The notes under the pieces are model-generated. The model did no database searches. It saw only the letters and a program-made list of their open reading frames with translations, and was not told the origin of the DNA. This document shows positions 46,368 through 55,370 of a DNA stretch of 64,000 bases, in pieces. The stretch is from Furcasterigmium furcatum (taxonomy: Eukaryota; Ascomycota; Sordariomycetes; Glomerellales; Plectosphaerellaceae), in contig BCIA01000004.1 in NCBI GenBank assembly GCA_001599815.1, positions 3,064,082 through 3,128,081 on the forward strand, written 5' to 3'. Each line of letters starts with the position of its first letter. Position 1 is the first letter of the stretch. The translations under genes and the position numbers were made by a program.

Positions 46368-46631
46368 TTAAGCTGCGATTAAGGGCGTAGGAGGGACGCT
46401 AAAGAAGTCCCTAGGCATATCAACGGCGGCGAAGAAGATACAATAGAAATCGAGGTTATAGAGCGATCGGTTAAAGCGGGCAATTAAATCTGGCCGAGGG
46501 AGTAGGCTACTATTAGCGGCTCTTGTGGGCTCCAACTGGCGCGAGGCGATTGCATCGACGCGTCGCGTCGCGTCTGCGCAAGCCTTAGCGTTCTTTGCTA
46601 TATGATTATGTATTTTTTGATCAGTAATCAA
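46368..46631 (-). other. 87-codon ORF inside the hAT element
   Basis: A frame that has stayed open in an otherwise stop-ridden element, lying upstream of the transposase start. It reads NAKACADATRRVDAIASRQL and later YNLDFYCIFFAAVDMP. It might be an N-terminal or accessory piece of the transposase or a chance ORF; nothing recognisable. Confidence 0.3.
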
Positions 46632-46635
46632 TAAA

Positions 46636-46712
46636 GGTCTAGTGGTCTAGTGGTATGATTTTCAGTTATATTACTACTACTGGAGGGCGTAGGTTTAATT
46701 CCCATCTAGATC
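46636..46712 (+). tRNA. Decayed tRNA-like sequence (tRNA-Pro-like), probably a pseudogene
   Basis: GGTCTAG and CTAGATC pair as a 7-bp acceptor stem (one G-T). The sequence TGGTCTAGTGGTATGATT fits a tRNA D arm and A box and is very close to fungal tRNA-Pro. TTCAG...CTGGA makes a 5-bp anticodon stem. GTAGG-TTTAATT-CCCAT is a T arm with one mismatch, and its B box GGTTTAATTCC differs from the consensus GGTTCAATTCC by one C-to-T change in CpA context. The anticodon loop is 14 nt instead of 7, so either a small insertion or decay has occurred. It lies inside the hAT element. A tRNA-derived SINE head or a captured tRNA gene are both possible. Confidence 0.6.
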
Positions 46713-46954
46713 TTCGGCAGGCATCTCCATTGCTTTTCGGCAGTAGAGATACCTGCCTTTTCCTTTTTGGGAATAGCTGCTAACTTTTAATTAGCTAACG
46801 GTCACGTAACCTATAAAATGGTGATTAGTAAGCATAATTTTCATGATTTGTTAAATATATCAATCTGTCAATCAACAGAGGGTGCCTGAATTGCTTGATT
46901 GATACCTTAAAATCCAGTAAATTGATTGATTGAATTGATATAATTGGCAATTAC

Positions 46955-46976
46955 GATTGAATTGACGGCAGCGCTG
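46955..46976 (-). repeat. Right terminal inverted repeat of the hAT element
   Basis: Perfect reverse complement of 43716-43737, ending GGCAGCGCTG next to the target duplication. Confidence 0.93.
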
Positions 46977-46984
46977 CGCGAGGC
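46977..46984. repeat. Right 8-bp target site duplication
   Basis: CGCGAGGC, identical to 43708-43715. Confidence 0.95.
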
Positions 46985-48143
46985 TCTTCTCCTCCGGGGC
47001 CAGCGTCCAGTACGGTATATAATAGTACGGCCTGCCCGCCGGAGGTCGGACCGAGGAGTGACACAGCCGCCGGAGTGTGGATTTGACAGGTTCCAGATGC
47101 GTTGCCATCGCGAGGCTCACAGACCATGCTGCGTCGTCTTCGTAATAATACTCGAGATCCTCCAGAGCCGGGCAGTACGCCAAGACTTCCGCCAGATCGT
47201 TGATTCTGAGGCCGCTCACAGACAGCTTGGTCAGTTTTAGAAGCGGCACATCGTCGCCCCAGGGCTCCTTGCCGAGGCGACGCGGTGAGGTGCCACTCTA
47301 GTCTGGGATCAATATGCCGCTGCAGTCCGGTGCTACTAGTACGTTGAGGTTTGGCGCCTGCTTGATGAAGCCCTGCGCTTGTTTGACGTGATATGCCTTC
47401 TCTGGCATGCCATAGTCTCCAGGAAAGCTGAGGCGCCTCAGTCTAGGCAAGGCGTAGTCCCAGGACTCCCAATATGTGTCCTTGAAGCCTGCATAGAAGG
47501 ACGTAGGCTCCATGTACCTTTCGAGGAGGAGGTCTTCCAGAGTTGCACCGCAGAGAGCTATGGTCAGCTCTTGCAGCATTTCCAGTGACCCGTGCCTCGA
47601 GACCGGTTCTGCAAGGTATCCGCCGCTAATTAGTCGCGATGCCTCGCTGCAGCGCTGGTCTACAACACTCCTGCAGAAGTCGAAAAGATTTCTCGCGTCC
47701 TTGTTCTTTTTGGCCCAGTGATATGCCATCCGGGTGTAAAGAACCAGGGCCCGGACGTGAGATCGGAGATCGGGCCGCTGAGTGATGGTGCGAGTGAACG
47801 CGGACAGCTGGGATACTGCGCTCTTGTAAGCACGTCGTTCGGGGGGAATGAGAGTTTCATGATCTGGGATGACGTTGACATATCGTGGTCTGCCGCTGTG
47901 GTAGAAATGAAAGAGGACCGGTTGGGCGCTTGCGCGAAGCTGCGTTGAGCACCGGCTCAGGCAGGCCAGTGCCGCTTGCCCGTCGATTGCGGTCTTCACC
48001 GCATCGGGCTCGATGTCGGTGCTTTGAGGCAGCTGACAGTGAAGGCAGAGTGAGGCGCAGATCTGGTCAAGAATCTCGGTCGGCAAGTCCCCGAGTGAGA
48101 CGCTCTGGGGGCGTTGAACTTGGTGACTCGGCCCTGCGTCCAT
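46985..48143 (-). pseudogene. F-box-type protein pseudogene, 5' part with in-frame stop
   Basis: The start at 48143 opens MDAGPSHQVQRPQSVSLGDLPTEILDQICASLCL; the LGDLPTEILDQIC stretch is an F-box helix start, which would bind Skp1 in an SCF ubiquitin ligase. The rest is leucine-rich (LRRLSFPGDYGMPEKAYHV; LTKLSVSGLRINDLAEVLAYCPALEDLEYYYEDD), as in fungal F-box/LRR proteins. The frame is interrupted twice. A TAG at 47298-47300 follows SGILIPD, with coding similarity continuing in the same frame (SGTSPRRLGKEPWGDDVPLLKLTK). The hAT element then interrupts it after EEKSLA at 46985. Ignoring both lesions, the gene would encode about 580 aa. GAC-TAG could come from GAC-CAG by a CpA-to-TpA change. 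Truncated products of about 280 aa with the F-box could in principle still be made. Confidence 0.78.
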
Positions 48144-48476
48144 ATTGTGAGCGGCCTGTTCGAATGAGAAGAGTTGAGATAATTTAGTGAGAAGGGGTTG
48201 TCAATGAATAGTGGCTGCTGTCGTTTGCACGACGATGGTCGTCGTATTCCGTGGCTAATCAGATCAGGGGATTGCGGAGTCGATAAAAGCGCATGATCCA
48301 GACACATTTCTGGGCGTCTGGCACATGGAATCAATAAACTGTAAGTATGGAGGAACCCAGAGTCACGGTGTCATCAACACCCATTCATTATTCCGCTCGG
48401 TATGCCGATTCTATCATGACACCTCGTACGTCTTGATCATGTACATCTGGTAGACAGCATTAAGAACAACAACCCC
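48144..48476. other. Short intergenic region
   Basis: Promoter of the F-box pseudogene and 3' UTR of the GPI-type protein gene. Nothing else seen. Confidence 0.45.
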
Positions 48477-49247
48477 CTACAGAGCAGCCATCATGGCAAC
48501 ACCGGCGGCGCCCCAGACCAGACCGCCCGCAAAAGCGGTGGGCATGGCGGCGCTGTCGTCCTCGCTGGTCGACGCAGCCTCCTCGGTCTCCCCAGACTCG
48601 TCGGCCGTGGTGGTGGTCGTGGTTCTGGCGGTCTCATTGTCGTCCTCGCTGGTGGTGGTGGTGTTCTCAGGCTCAACACTGGCAGCGGCGCCGGAGATTT
48701 CGCCCGCGCCCTGCGTGCCGGAGGCGGTGTAGTACAACGAAATGGCAGTCTCGCCGTCGGCCTGGTCCGAGGCGACGGTGGCGCCGGTGGTGGGCACGGG
48801 CTGGTTCTCCTGGGCCGAAGAGAAGATGGAGGCGAAGGCCGCGGAGGGTGTGCCGGTACAGAGGGCCTCTGAGGCGACGGAGAGGACCTCGCTGTAGTGG
48901 GCGAACTCGCGCTCGGAACGCAGGCCGTGGACGTTCAGGCAGCGCTCGCAGGCGAGCTTCTCGACGAAGAAGGAGCCGTTGCACATGCACTGCGCGTGGG
49001 CGTCGAGGTGGAGGGGCTGGGTGCCATTGGGCTGGCATTGAGCTTCGATGGTCTCGATGCTGATGCAGGGAGGGACGGTGCCGTCCGCATCGAAGTCGGG
49101 CTTGCATAGGACCTCGTGGGGAGGTCTCTCGTCATCGTCGCCGCCGGAGCTTCGGGTCTGACGCGGGGCGAGGGGGTTGGGCTCGACCCAGGCGAGAGCC
49201 GTGGGGAGGACGGCGGCGAGGCCGATGAGGAGGGACTGCTGGCGCAT
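48477..49247 (-). CDS. Secreted, probably GPI-anchored cysteine- and Ser/Thr-rich surface protein
   Basis: Intronless, 256 aa from the ATG at 49247 (MRQQSLLIGLAAVLPTALA signal peptide); the upstream in-frame ATG at 49397 would add 50 basic residues and hide it. The mature region has eight cysteines in an ordered block: LCKPDFDADGTVPPC, AQCQPN, AQCMCNGSFFVEKLACERC and ALC. A Thr/Ser/Glu-rich stretch follows, with runs of Thr (TTTTSEDDNETARTTTTTT). The C-terminus ends in a hydrophobic tail AFAGGLVWGAAGVAMMAAL preceded by small residues, the pattern of a GPI attachment signal. This suggests a wall or plasma-membrane protein. The cysteine block with CNGSFFxxLxxCxxC and a conserved His-Gly pair is seen in uncharacterised fungal surface proteins. 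No enzymatic function can be read. Confidence 0.8.
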   Translation of the reverse strand: MRQQSLLIGLAAVLPTALAWVEPNPLAPRQTRSSGGDDDERPPHEVLCKPDFDADGTVPPCISIETIEAQCQPNGTQPLHLDAHAQCMCNGSFFVEKLACERCLNVHGLRSEREFAHYSEVLSVASEALCTGTPSAAFASIFSSAQENQPVPTTGATVASDQADGETAISLYYTASGTQGAGEISGAAASVEPENTTTTSEDDNETARTTTTTTADESGETEEAASTSEDDSAAMPTAFAGGLVWGAAGVAMMAAL

Positions 49248-50411
49248 GCTGCTGGTTGGTGCTGAGGTCTCGGCGGGGGAAGGAACTCGGATGCGACGAG
49301 GTCGAAGAGAGGTTCTCACGATGCGCGAAGGGCGATGGAGGGTGACTCGACGGTGTGGGGACCGGGGAAATAAAGACCTCTCTTGCCAAAAGGCCAAAGT
49401 ACCAACAGCAAGTTGAGGCAGCGCGTGATACCGTCAAAGCCGCCGGATTCGTCTTGGCCTCATTATCGCGTCCAGTCGTCGCGCTTCTTGGCCGCGACAG
49501 ACATGGGTGTTCACTGCATATTCGGCGTCACAAAGCTCGGCACGATGCCAGATTTCGATGATGTCCCGGGCATTGATTGCATCGATGGGCCGACGAGAGG
49601 TTACACCGATGCCGAAAGAGGATGCTCGTTGGAAATTGGACTCGGCGCGGATTCATGGGCTGAGATGAGTTGGTTCTCCGAATTCCATGGATTTCCGGAC
49701 CGAGAAAACGTGCTCCCCCGGTGGGGGTGGCACCTGCATTGTGGCGCCAGGGCCGCTGGACCGCTGAACTTGGGGCCTTACTTCAGTGGGTACCCGCTGT
49801 ATCTTATCGTACCTACCTAGATGATGATGTCAGCTCCAGGTGATGCAAGGAGACGTTAACCTGGGCTCACTTAGACACAGGAATGCGCATGTCTCGATAC
49901 AACTAGACAGCTAGATCGATCTTGAAATATCAATTGAGCTTCCCGGATTGCCCAATGTCCATTTGAATATTATCATGGAGTTTCGACAACCAAGCAGGCC
50001 ATTAAACCTGGCCTCGCCCGACAGCAGAGCAACAAGATGAGGTGATCTTATCGCATCGCCCGGGGCAACCGGAGTAAACAAACCTGCATCACCTCCTCCA
50101 CCGCTGCATCCACCTCCTCCTCAGACCGCCCTTTGACTTCCATATGCATGCCAGGTCACCAACCTCCACCGAGAATTCGAACACCCGCCGTCCCATGTGC
50201 AGCCCGACCGGACACTGCTCCTCGCTGCCCAACCATTGAGGAGAAGACCCTTCCCGCACTTCTCCCGTATCACAACCTTCGACGCCGTCAACAAACGCTC
50301 GACCTGTCAAATCACCGCACGAACCCCCACGTTGCTGCAGACAACCAAACGCTGCTACCTACCATCGGACGAAAACACTACACCGTCGTTGCCTAGATCA
50401 ATATCTCTCCG
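49248..50411. other. Divergent promoter region
   Basis: About 1.16 kb between the GPI-type gene (minus) and the large acidic protein gene (plus). A 145-codon ORF at 49383-49820 has no recognisable motif. Confidence 0.45.
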
Positions 50412-53402
50412 ATGGTCCGCCAGCGAGATCCTGAATTTGACATTCATGTCGACCCTTCTTGTCTAAGCGCACCCATGGACGACGACGTTTCCCCAAGCAG
50501 AGAAGATACCCCAAAGGCGGTGCAAGACGACGCGCTGGCCCCGAAACCAACAGAAGAAGACCCTGAGACTCAGGCCACCGAGGGCCAGAAGCCCATGTCC
50601 GAAGAGACCTCCACAACAGAAATCCCACAAGAGGCGCCAGCCGAATCCTCCGTCGAACAATTGCTCCAGGAAACCGTCGATGAGCTCCAAACCCAGCAGG
50701 ACGCCGCCGCTGTTGCTCCGCTCCGGTTGACACCCCAGCCAGAGGAGCTCCCCGAAGAAGACAGCCTGCTTTCGACTGAAGACGATCCGGCAGACGAGAC
50801 ATCCAGCCCTCGGCCCTCCTCGCCTTCTGGACGCCGCATCTCCGGCCGCACCGATGCTCTCATCCAGGCAGCTGCCCGTGCCGTGGTAGACCAGATTGAG
50901 AGGAACCGACAAGAGGATATTGAGCCGTATGGTATAGGCTCGGTGATGAGCTCTGCTATCAACGATCGTTCCTACACCGAAGGCACCGATGTCTCTTACC
51001 TCACCGAGACGGACCACGAGACCGAGGCACACGAGGACGAGAGTCGCCGCGAGTCCTATCTCTCCGAGTCGCAGGCCAGCATCAGCCAACGCCGCGATAG
51101 TGGCACGCCGTCACACGCCATGACCGACCAGGAGGTCGAGTATGTAAGCCGCCGCGAGTCGTACCTCTCAGAGTCTCAGGCCAGCGTTAGCCAACGCCGC
51201 GAGAGTGACACACCCTCGCACGCCGAGGTGGATCAGGAGGCCGAGGACCGCGGCGGTGACAGCTCCTCCCATCACGACGCCGATTCGGAGGTGTTCAGCG
51301 AGAGGAGTCACAGCGCACGAAGCTCTCTGGGTTCTTTTGAAGACCACCGCAGTCTGAAGGGCGACGATGTCAAGAGCCAGGCTGGCAACCACTTCGAAGA
51401 CGATGCCATGACACAGCGTACTCGTTCCCCCCGAATCTCCGACTTCTCTCAATACGACCGCGAGGAATTCGTTCCCACCATCCGGGGCACACCTCGCCTC
51501 CCCTTTCGCACACCCTCCGACGTCCGCGCTCTCCAGATGTCTTCTCCTCCGCCCTCAGTCTTTGGTGGATCTCCTCGCTCCTCCAAGCGCCACCTCCCTA
51601 CAATCTCCCGCCTCGGGAGCCCGTCTCCCTCGGCGCAGTACTCGCCAAAGGGACGCACCACGCCCTCCCGCCTCAAGCCCCGCAAGGTCACTCCTCCTCT
51701 CGTGCTTCTTCATGCCACCATTCTCCCCTTGCGATGGCCTTGGGGCAACGTGCTTGAGGACGCTCCTTCAGGGACTCTCACACCCGAAGCCAAAACCCTG
51801 AGGGAGTCCTGGAGATTCCTCCATGACCGTCTCGGCGACACCGTCTGCGAGCGTGGCATCCTCCTCCCTCATCCGCAGAACGACTTTGAGATTCTTGAAG
51901 AGCGCCTCCTGGATGCCCTGGAGCTTCCCCTCCGTCGGCGAGCACGCATCCTCGAGTGTGGGCACTACGTCGGGCCGGCGAACGAGACCACACTCACTGA
52001 GGACATGGATAGCGAGGCCGAAGAGGACGATTACCACCGGCGTTCCAGATCGAGCTCGGTGATGAGCCCGGCTCGCTCCAGCATCGGTACCCTCGGCGGC
52101 CGCCAGACACATTGGTGCAGCACCTGCAATCACGAGATCAAGTTCGAGGCCCTCGGCCCCGGAAAGGTGTTCCGGGTCAAGGTCTACGCCAGCAACGGCC
52201 TTATGAAGGCCGGCGCTTGGGCGGCTTGCTGGAAGGAGATGGAGAGGGTGGACGTCGAGATAGAGCCTATCATCAACGGTGCCGATCTCCAAGACGAGCT
52301 CGAGAGGCTTGCTACGAAGCAGCGGGAGGATGCCGAGCGAGCGGTGGAAGAAGAAGAAGCCGCACAGGCTGCCGCCGAGCTGGACGAATCGATCCTCGAG
52401 GAAGAAACGTACATCGACCACCAACTCCCGCCATCCTCTCCTCCGGCTGTCGACGACATTCTCGCCTCCCCTTCGCCTGGCTCATCCATCTCTCGGCATG
52501 ACCAGGTTGAGGAGCGGCGGGTCAGAGATGAGGCTCGCATGCGAGAAATCTACGGAGACGATACACCGGCCGCAACGGACTCGGTGCCCTTGCCGGGAGA
52601 CACGACCGAAGCAGCGATGCACCAATCTTACGAGCATACTTCCCCCGAATCGCCGTCAGAGGAGGCCCGAGCTCGTCGCGAAGCGCGCCGCAGCGGTAAG
52701 GTCGACACGACGCTTCAGAACGCTACGCTGCCAGAATTGCTCCTCGAGGCTGTGCGTGTATTGCTTCAGGACCGCAAGAATGTCGCCTTAGTTCTTCTCA
52801 GCTGCCTCGTCTTGTTCATGGCAGTCAAGCCTGCTGCGCGGGACGATGCTCATCTGCGGGAGTGGGATGCCTCTTTCAACCAGCCAGAGATCGATGTGGC
52901 CATTCCGAAGGTGCCCAAGGTGGAGATCGCTGTTGAGCCTAACGCCCTTGACGAGCTAAAGTTGGTCTCGTCCGTCGTGGAGGCCGATGCGGATGAGCCT
53001 GCCTCGGTCAATCAGCCATGCGAAACGCCGGCGAAGCCTGAGGTTGTCGAGGTCCCCGGAACCGTGCCCGAGGAGGTCAACAACGAGCCCAAGCAGGACG
53101 TTGCCCCGCCTGCTCCTGAACCGGAGACTGTGACGTCCCGGGAGGTCGTCCGAGTCATCGAGACGGTCACGGAGACAGAGACCATCAAGGCCTACGTCAC
53201 CGAGTCTGTGTCCGCGCCCGAGGAGGATATCGTTGAAGAAGAGATGCCAGTCATCGCCGAAGAAGGCATTGCTGAAGCAGAACTCAAGCAAGATTCTGTG
53301 CATCTCGACTCTGAGGTCTCCGACGATCTTGGCGGAGATGAGGACACCCACGACTCGGAGCTTATCTCAGAAGAACCTCTCGATGCCGAGCAGGAGCTCT
53401 GA
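50412..53402 (+). CDS. Large acidic protein with one membrane segment (conserved fungal protein of unknown function)
   Basis: Intronless, 996 aa. The N-terminal 400 residues are disordered and acidic, with a 35-residue tandem repeat beginning SRRESYLSESQASISQRRDS. A structured core lies around residues 430-620: LLHATILPLRWPW, SWRFLHDRLGDTVCERGILLPHPQNDFEILEERLLDALELP, RARILECGHYVGP and HWCSTCNHEIKFEALGPGKVFRVKVYASNGLMKAGAWAACWKEM. The core contains two Cys pairs. A charged Glu/Ala helix, a hydrophobic segment (VALVLLSCLVLFMAVKP, about residues 792-808) and an acidic Val/Glu-rich tail follow. Homologues in Sordariomycetes are, as far as I recall, labelled pathway-specific nitrogen regulator, but nothing here resembles a DNA-binding domain, and the membrane segment suggests an organelle or ER membrane. 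The ATG at 50412 is the first in frame; one at 50475 is also possible. Confidence 0.82.
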   Translation: MVRQRDPEFDIHVDPSCLSAPMDDDVSPSREDTPKAVQDDALAPKPTEEDPETQATEGQKPMSEETSTTEIPQEAPAESSVEQLLQETVDELQTQQDAAAVAPLRLTPQPEELPEEDSLLSTEDDPADETSSPRPSSPSGRRISGRTDALIQAAARAVVDQIERNRQEDIEPYGIGSVMSSAINDRSYTEGTDVSYLTETDHETEAHEDESRRESYLSESQASISQRRDSGTPSHAMTDQEVEYVSRRESYLSESQASVSQRRESDTPSHAEVDQEAEDRGGDSSSHHDADSEVFSERSHSARSSLGSFEDHRSLKGDDVKSQAGNHFEDDAMTQRTRSPRISDFSQYDREEFVPTIRGTPRLPFRTPSDVRALQMSSPPPSVFGGSPRSSKRHLPTISRLGSPSPSAQYSPKGRTTPSRLKPRKVTPPLVLLHATILPLRWPWGNVLEDAPSGTLTPEAKTLRESWRFLHDRLGDTVCERGILLPHPQNDFEILEERLLDALELPLRRRARILECGHYVGPANETTLTEDMDSEAEEDDYHRRSRSSSVMSPARSSIGTLGGRQTHWCSTCNHEIKFEALGPGKVFRVKVYASNGLMKAGAWAACWKEMERVDVEIEPIINGADLQDELERLATKQREDAERAVEEEEAAQAAAELDESILEEETYIDHQLPPSSPPAVDDILASPSPGSSISRHDQVEERRVRDEARMREIYGDDTPAATDSVPLPGDTTEAAMHQSYEHTSPESPSEEARARREARRSGKVDTTLQNATLPELLLEAVRVLLQDRKNVALVLLSCLVLFMAVKPAARDDAHLREWDASFNQPEIDVAIPKVPKVEIAVEPNALDELKLVSSVVEADADEPASVNQPCETPAKPEVVEVPGTVPEEVNNEPKQDVAPPAPEPETVTSREVVRVIETVTETETIKAYVTESVSAPEEDIVEEEMPVIAEEGIAEAELKQDSVHLDSEVSDDLGGDEDTHDSELISEEPLDAEQEL
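51042..51251 (+). repeat. 105-bp coding tandem repeat, 2 copies
   Basis: Two 35-codon units start at 51042 and 51147 (SRRESYLSESQAS-I/V-SQRR-D/E-S), diverged mainly at third positions. The second copy drifts near its end. Confidence 0.8.
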
Positions 53403-54046
53403 AAGCCAGTTGGAAGACGAACATATGATTCCCATGGTACATTGAAGGCATACAACGATAATGATGGAGGACGAAGGTGGACTCTCTGTTGGATTGTTTT
53501 GTCAGTGACACTCGCGGATACCACGATGGACTGTTTGGCATGTTCCCTGTTTGACGCGCACATGGATGGAGTCTTAGCATGTATGTAGATTGAGAATTCC
53601 CTAGGGTAGATATCATGAATGACGGATGATTTGTATGACAAGATCTTGTTTCTTTGAGGGGATGTTCTGATGTGTGTTCCTTCTTAGAAGTGAGATGGCC
53701 CGGCCGGTGCCCGTGCGCCGATCAACCGACGCCAGCCGAGTTGATGATTGGCCAATCCCGAAAACATTTCCACTGAGTCCTGACAACCTCAACTCCCGAT
53801 GAACTTCTTACTGAGAATATCACGCCGACATCTATGAATTGACCTCTAATACTAATTAGCCAAGGCCAAACACAGTAGTGCACCGAGCCGACGAGTTGTC
53901 ACCATCGGCACCTTTCCCGGACTACAACAGACGCTCTGGCTCACGATATCTCGGCTCTATGATGAGAAGATAACGAGCATCTCGACTCACTTATCCTTCC
54001 TCCTCCCATCTCATCTCTAGACCGTCCCGAAGCACAGCATCATATC
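53403..54046. other. Intergenic, no gene seen
   Basis: 3' flank of the large acidic protein gene and promoter of the lipoate ligase gene. No ORF of interest. Confidence 0.45.
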
Positions 54047-55370
54047 ATGATGCTCGGCACACTGCGGGTCATCCGCTCTCCCGCCCTCCGTGGCATCCAT
54101 TCCCGGCCCCTCTCATCTCTCGCCTCATCATCATCGCCCTCCTCCAAGACACAAGTCTACCTCTCGCGCTCCCGTAACCCCTACCTCAACCTCTCCATCG
54201 AGCACCACCTCCTCCAGACAACGCCCTCAGACTCAACAGTCCTCTTCCTCTACACGAACCGCCCCTGCGTCGTCATCGGCCGCAACCAAAACCCCTGGCT
54301 CGAAGTCAACCTCCCCCTCCTCAGCTCCCTCTCTAGCATAGACCTCGTCCGCCGCCGGAGCGGCGGCGGCACCGTCTTCCACGACGAGGGCAACGTCAAC
54401 TACAGCGTCATCTGCCCCCCCGCCGCCTTCGACCGCAACAAGCACGCCGACATGGTCGTCCGCGCCCTGCGCTCCCTGGGCGTCGACGGCGCCCGCGTCA
54501 ACTGCCGCCACGACATCGTCCTCGACGTCCCCTCCGCCGCGCTCTCGCCGGCCGAGAAGCCCCCCTCCCCGCCGTCGTGCCGCGCCAACGCGCCCCCCGA
54601 CGATCACGCCGCGGGCGAGGTGTCCACGTTCAAGGTCTCCGGGTCGGCGTACAAGATCACGCGGCTGCGGTCGCTGCACCACGGGACGTGTCTGCTGTCG
54701 TCGCCGAACCTGGGCACGCTGGGGCGGGTGCTGCGGTCGCCGGCGGAGGGGTTCATCAAGGCGCGGGGGGTGGAGAGCGTGAGGTCGCCGGTGCGGAATG
54801 TCGGCGTGGCGAACGGGGCGTTTGAGGAGGCGGTCGTGAGGGAGTTTGGGAGGATGTATGGCGCCTTTGACGTGGAGGCTACAGTTGGCGAGGATGAGGC
54901 GGGGGTCGAGGGTGTTGCGAAGGGCTTTGGAGAGCTGCAGGTGAGTTTCCCGCTGAGAGATGCCCATGTGCGGATGCTGACGTTGAGCAGTCGAGGGACT
55001 GGATTTATGGGCAGACGCCGCTGTTTACATTCTCGACGCACCCGACGGAGGAAGACCAGAGGCCGAGGCAGGGTCTGCCTGGAGATGTAGGTGTTGATCT
55101 GACCTTGACTGAGAGGAAGCGTGCTGACCGACATCACAGTTTAACTTCCGCTTTGATGCCCGCCATGGGCTGATACAGAAGCTCAGCGTACGATCGACGG
55201 CTTCCGCTGATGAGCTTGCCTTGTCAGCACTGGAGGATATCAAGATCTACGATGTCCAGGACTGGGCACAACAGTTGCGCGCTGGTGGCTTGGACACGAC
55301 CTCAGCGTCGAGCATCGGCAGCTGGCTGAACGGGCTTTTCGGAGTCTCTACGAACTCTGGGAGCAAATAG
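54047..55370 (+). CDS. Lipoate-protein ligase A, mitochondrial
   Basis: Exons 54047-54940, 54991-55086 and 55140-55370, introns of 50 and 53 nt; 406 aa, like yeast Aim22 (409). An Arg/Ser-rich N-terminus (RSPALRGIHSRPLSSLASSS) is a likely mitochondrial targeting peptide. The BPL/LplA catalytic fold shows NPYLNLSIEHHLL, LFLYTNRPCVVIGRNQNPW, VRRRSGGGTVFHDEGNVNYS and, later, VSGSAYKITRLRSLHHGTCLLSSPNL. The RRRSGGGTVFHD and SGSAYK stretches bind lipoyl-AMP. SRDWIYGQTPLF appears only after splicing intron 1. The enzyme attaches lipoic acid to E2 subunits and the glycine-cleavage H protein. An insertion (about 30 residues, AEKPPSPPSCRANAPPDDHA) interrupts the central domain, so activity with free lipoate versus transfer from H protein cannot be told apart. 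High confidence in the family. Confidence 0.93.

Larger units (their letters stand above)
43716..46976 (-). mobile_element. Complete, RIP-degraded hAT DNA transposon (3,261 bp)
   Basis: The element is bounded by perfect 22-bp inverted repeats and an 8-bp duplicated target. Its interior is visibly AT-rich, dense in TA, and stop-ridden, in sharp contrast to the flanks. This is the pattern left by repeat-induced point mutation (CpA to TpA on both strands). The minus strand still reads as a hAT transposase. Both ends carry subterminal ATTGATTGATTGA motifs (about 43759 and 46923), possible transposase-binding sites. A tRNA-like sequence and an 87-codon ORF lie between the transposase start and the right terminus. 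The element has landed inside an F-box-type gene in the same orientation as that gene. Autonomous activity is impossible now, but the intact termini could still be mobilised in trans by an active relative. Confidence 0.93.

Noticed and set aside
43716..46976. LTR retrotransposon or Tc1/mariner identity for the insertion
   Set aside because: Ends are inverted repeats with an 8-bp duplication, not LTRs with 4-6 bp or a TA duplication; the transposase carries the hAT C-terminal motif.
54233..54967. 244-codon ORF antisense to lipoate ligase
   Set aside because: Low-complexity Arg/Val/Ala composition mirroring the ligase codons.
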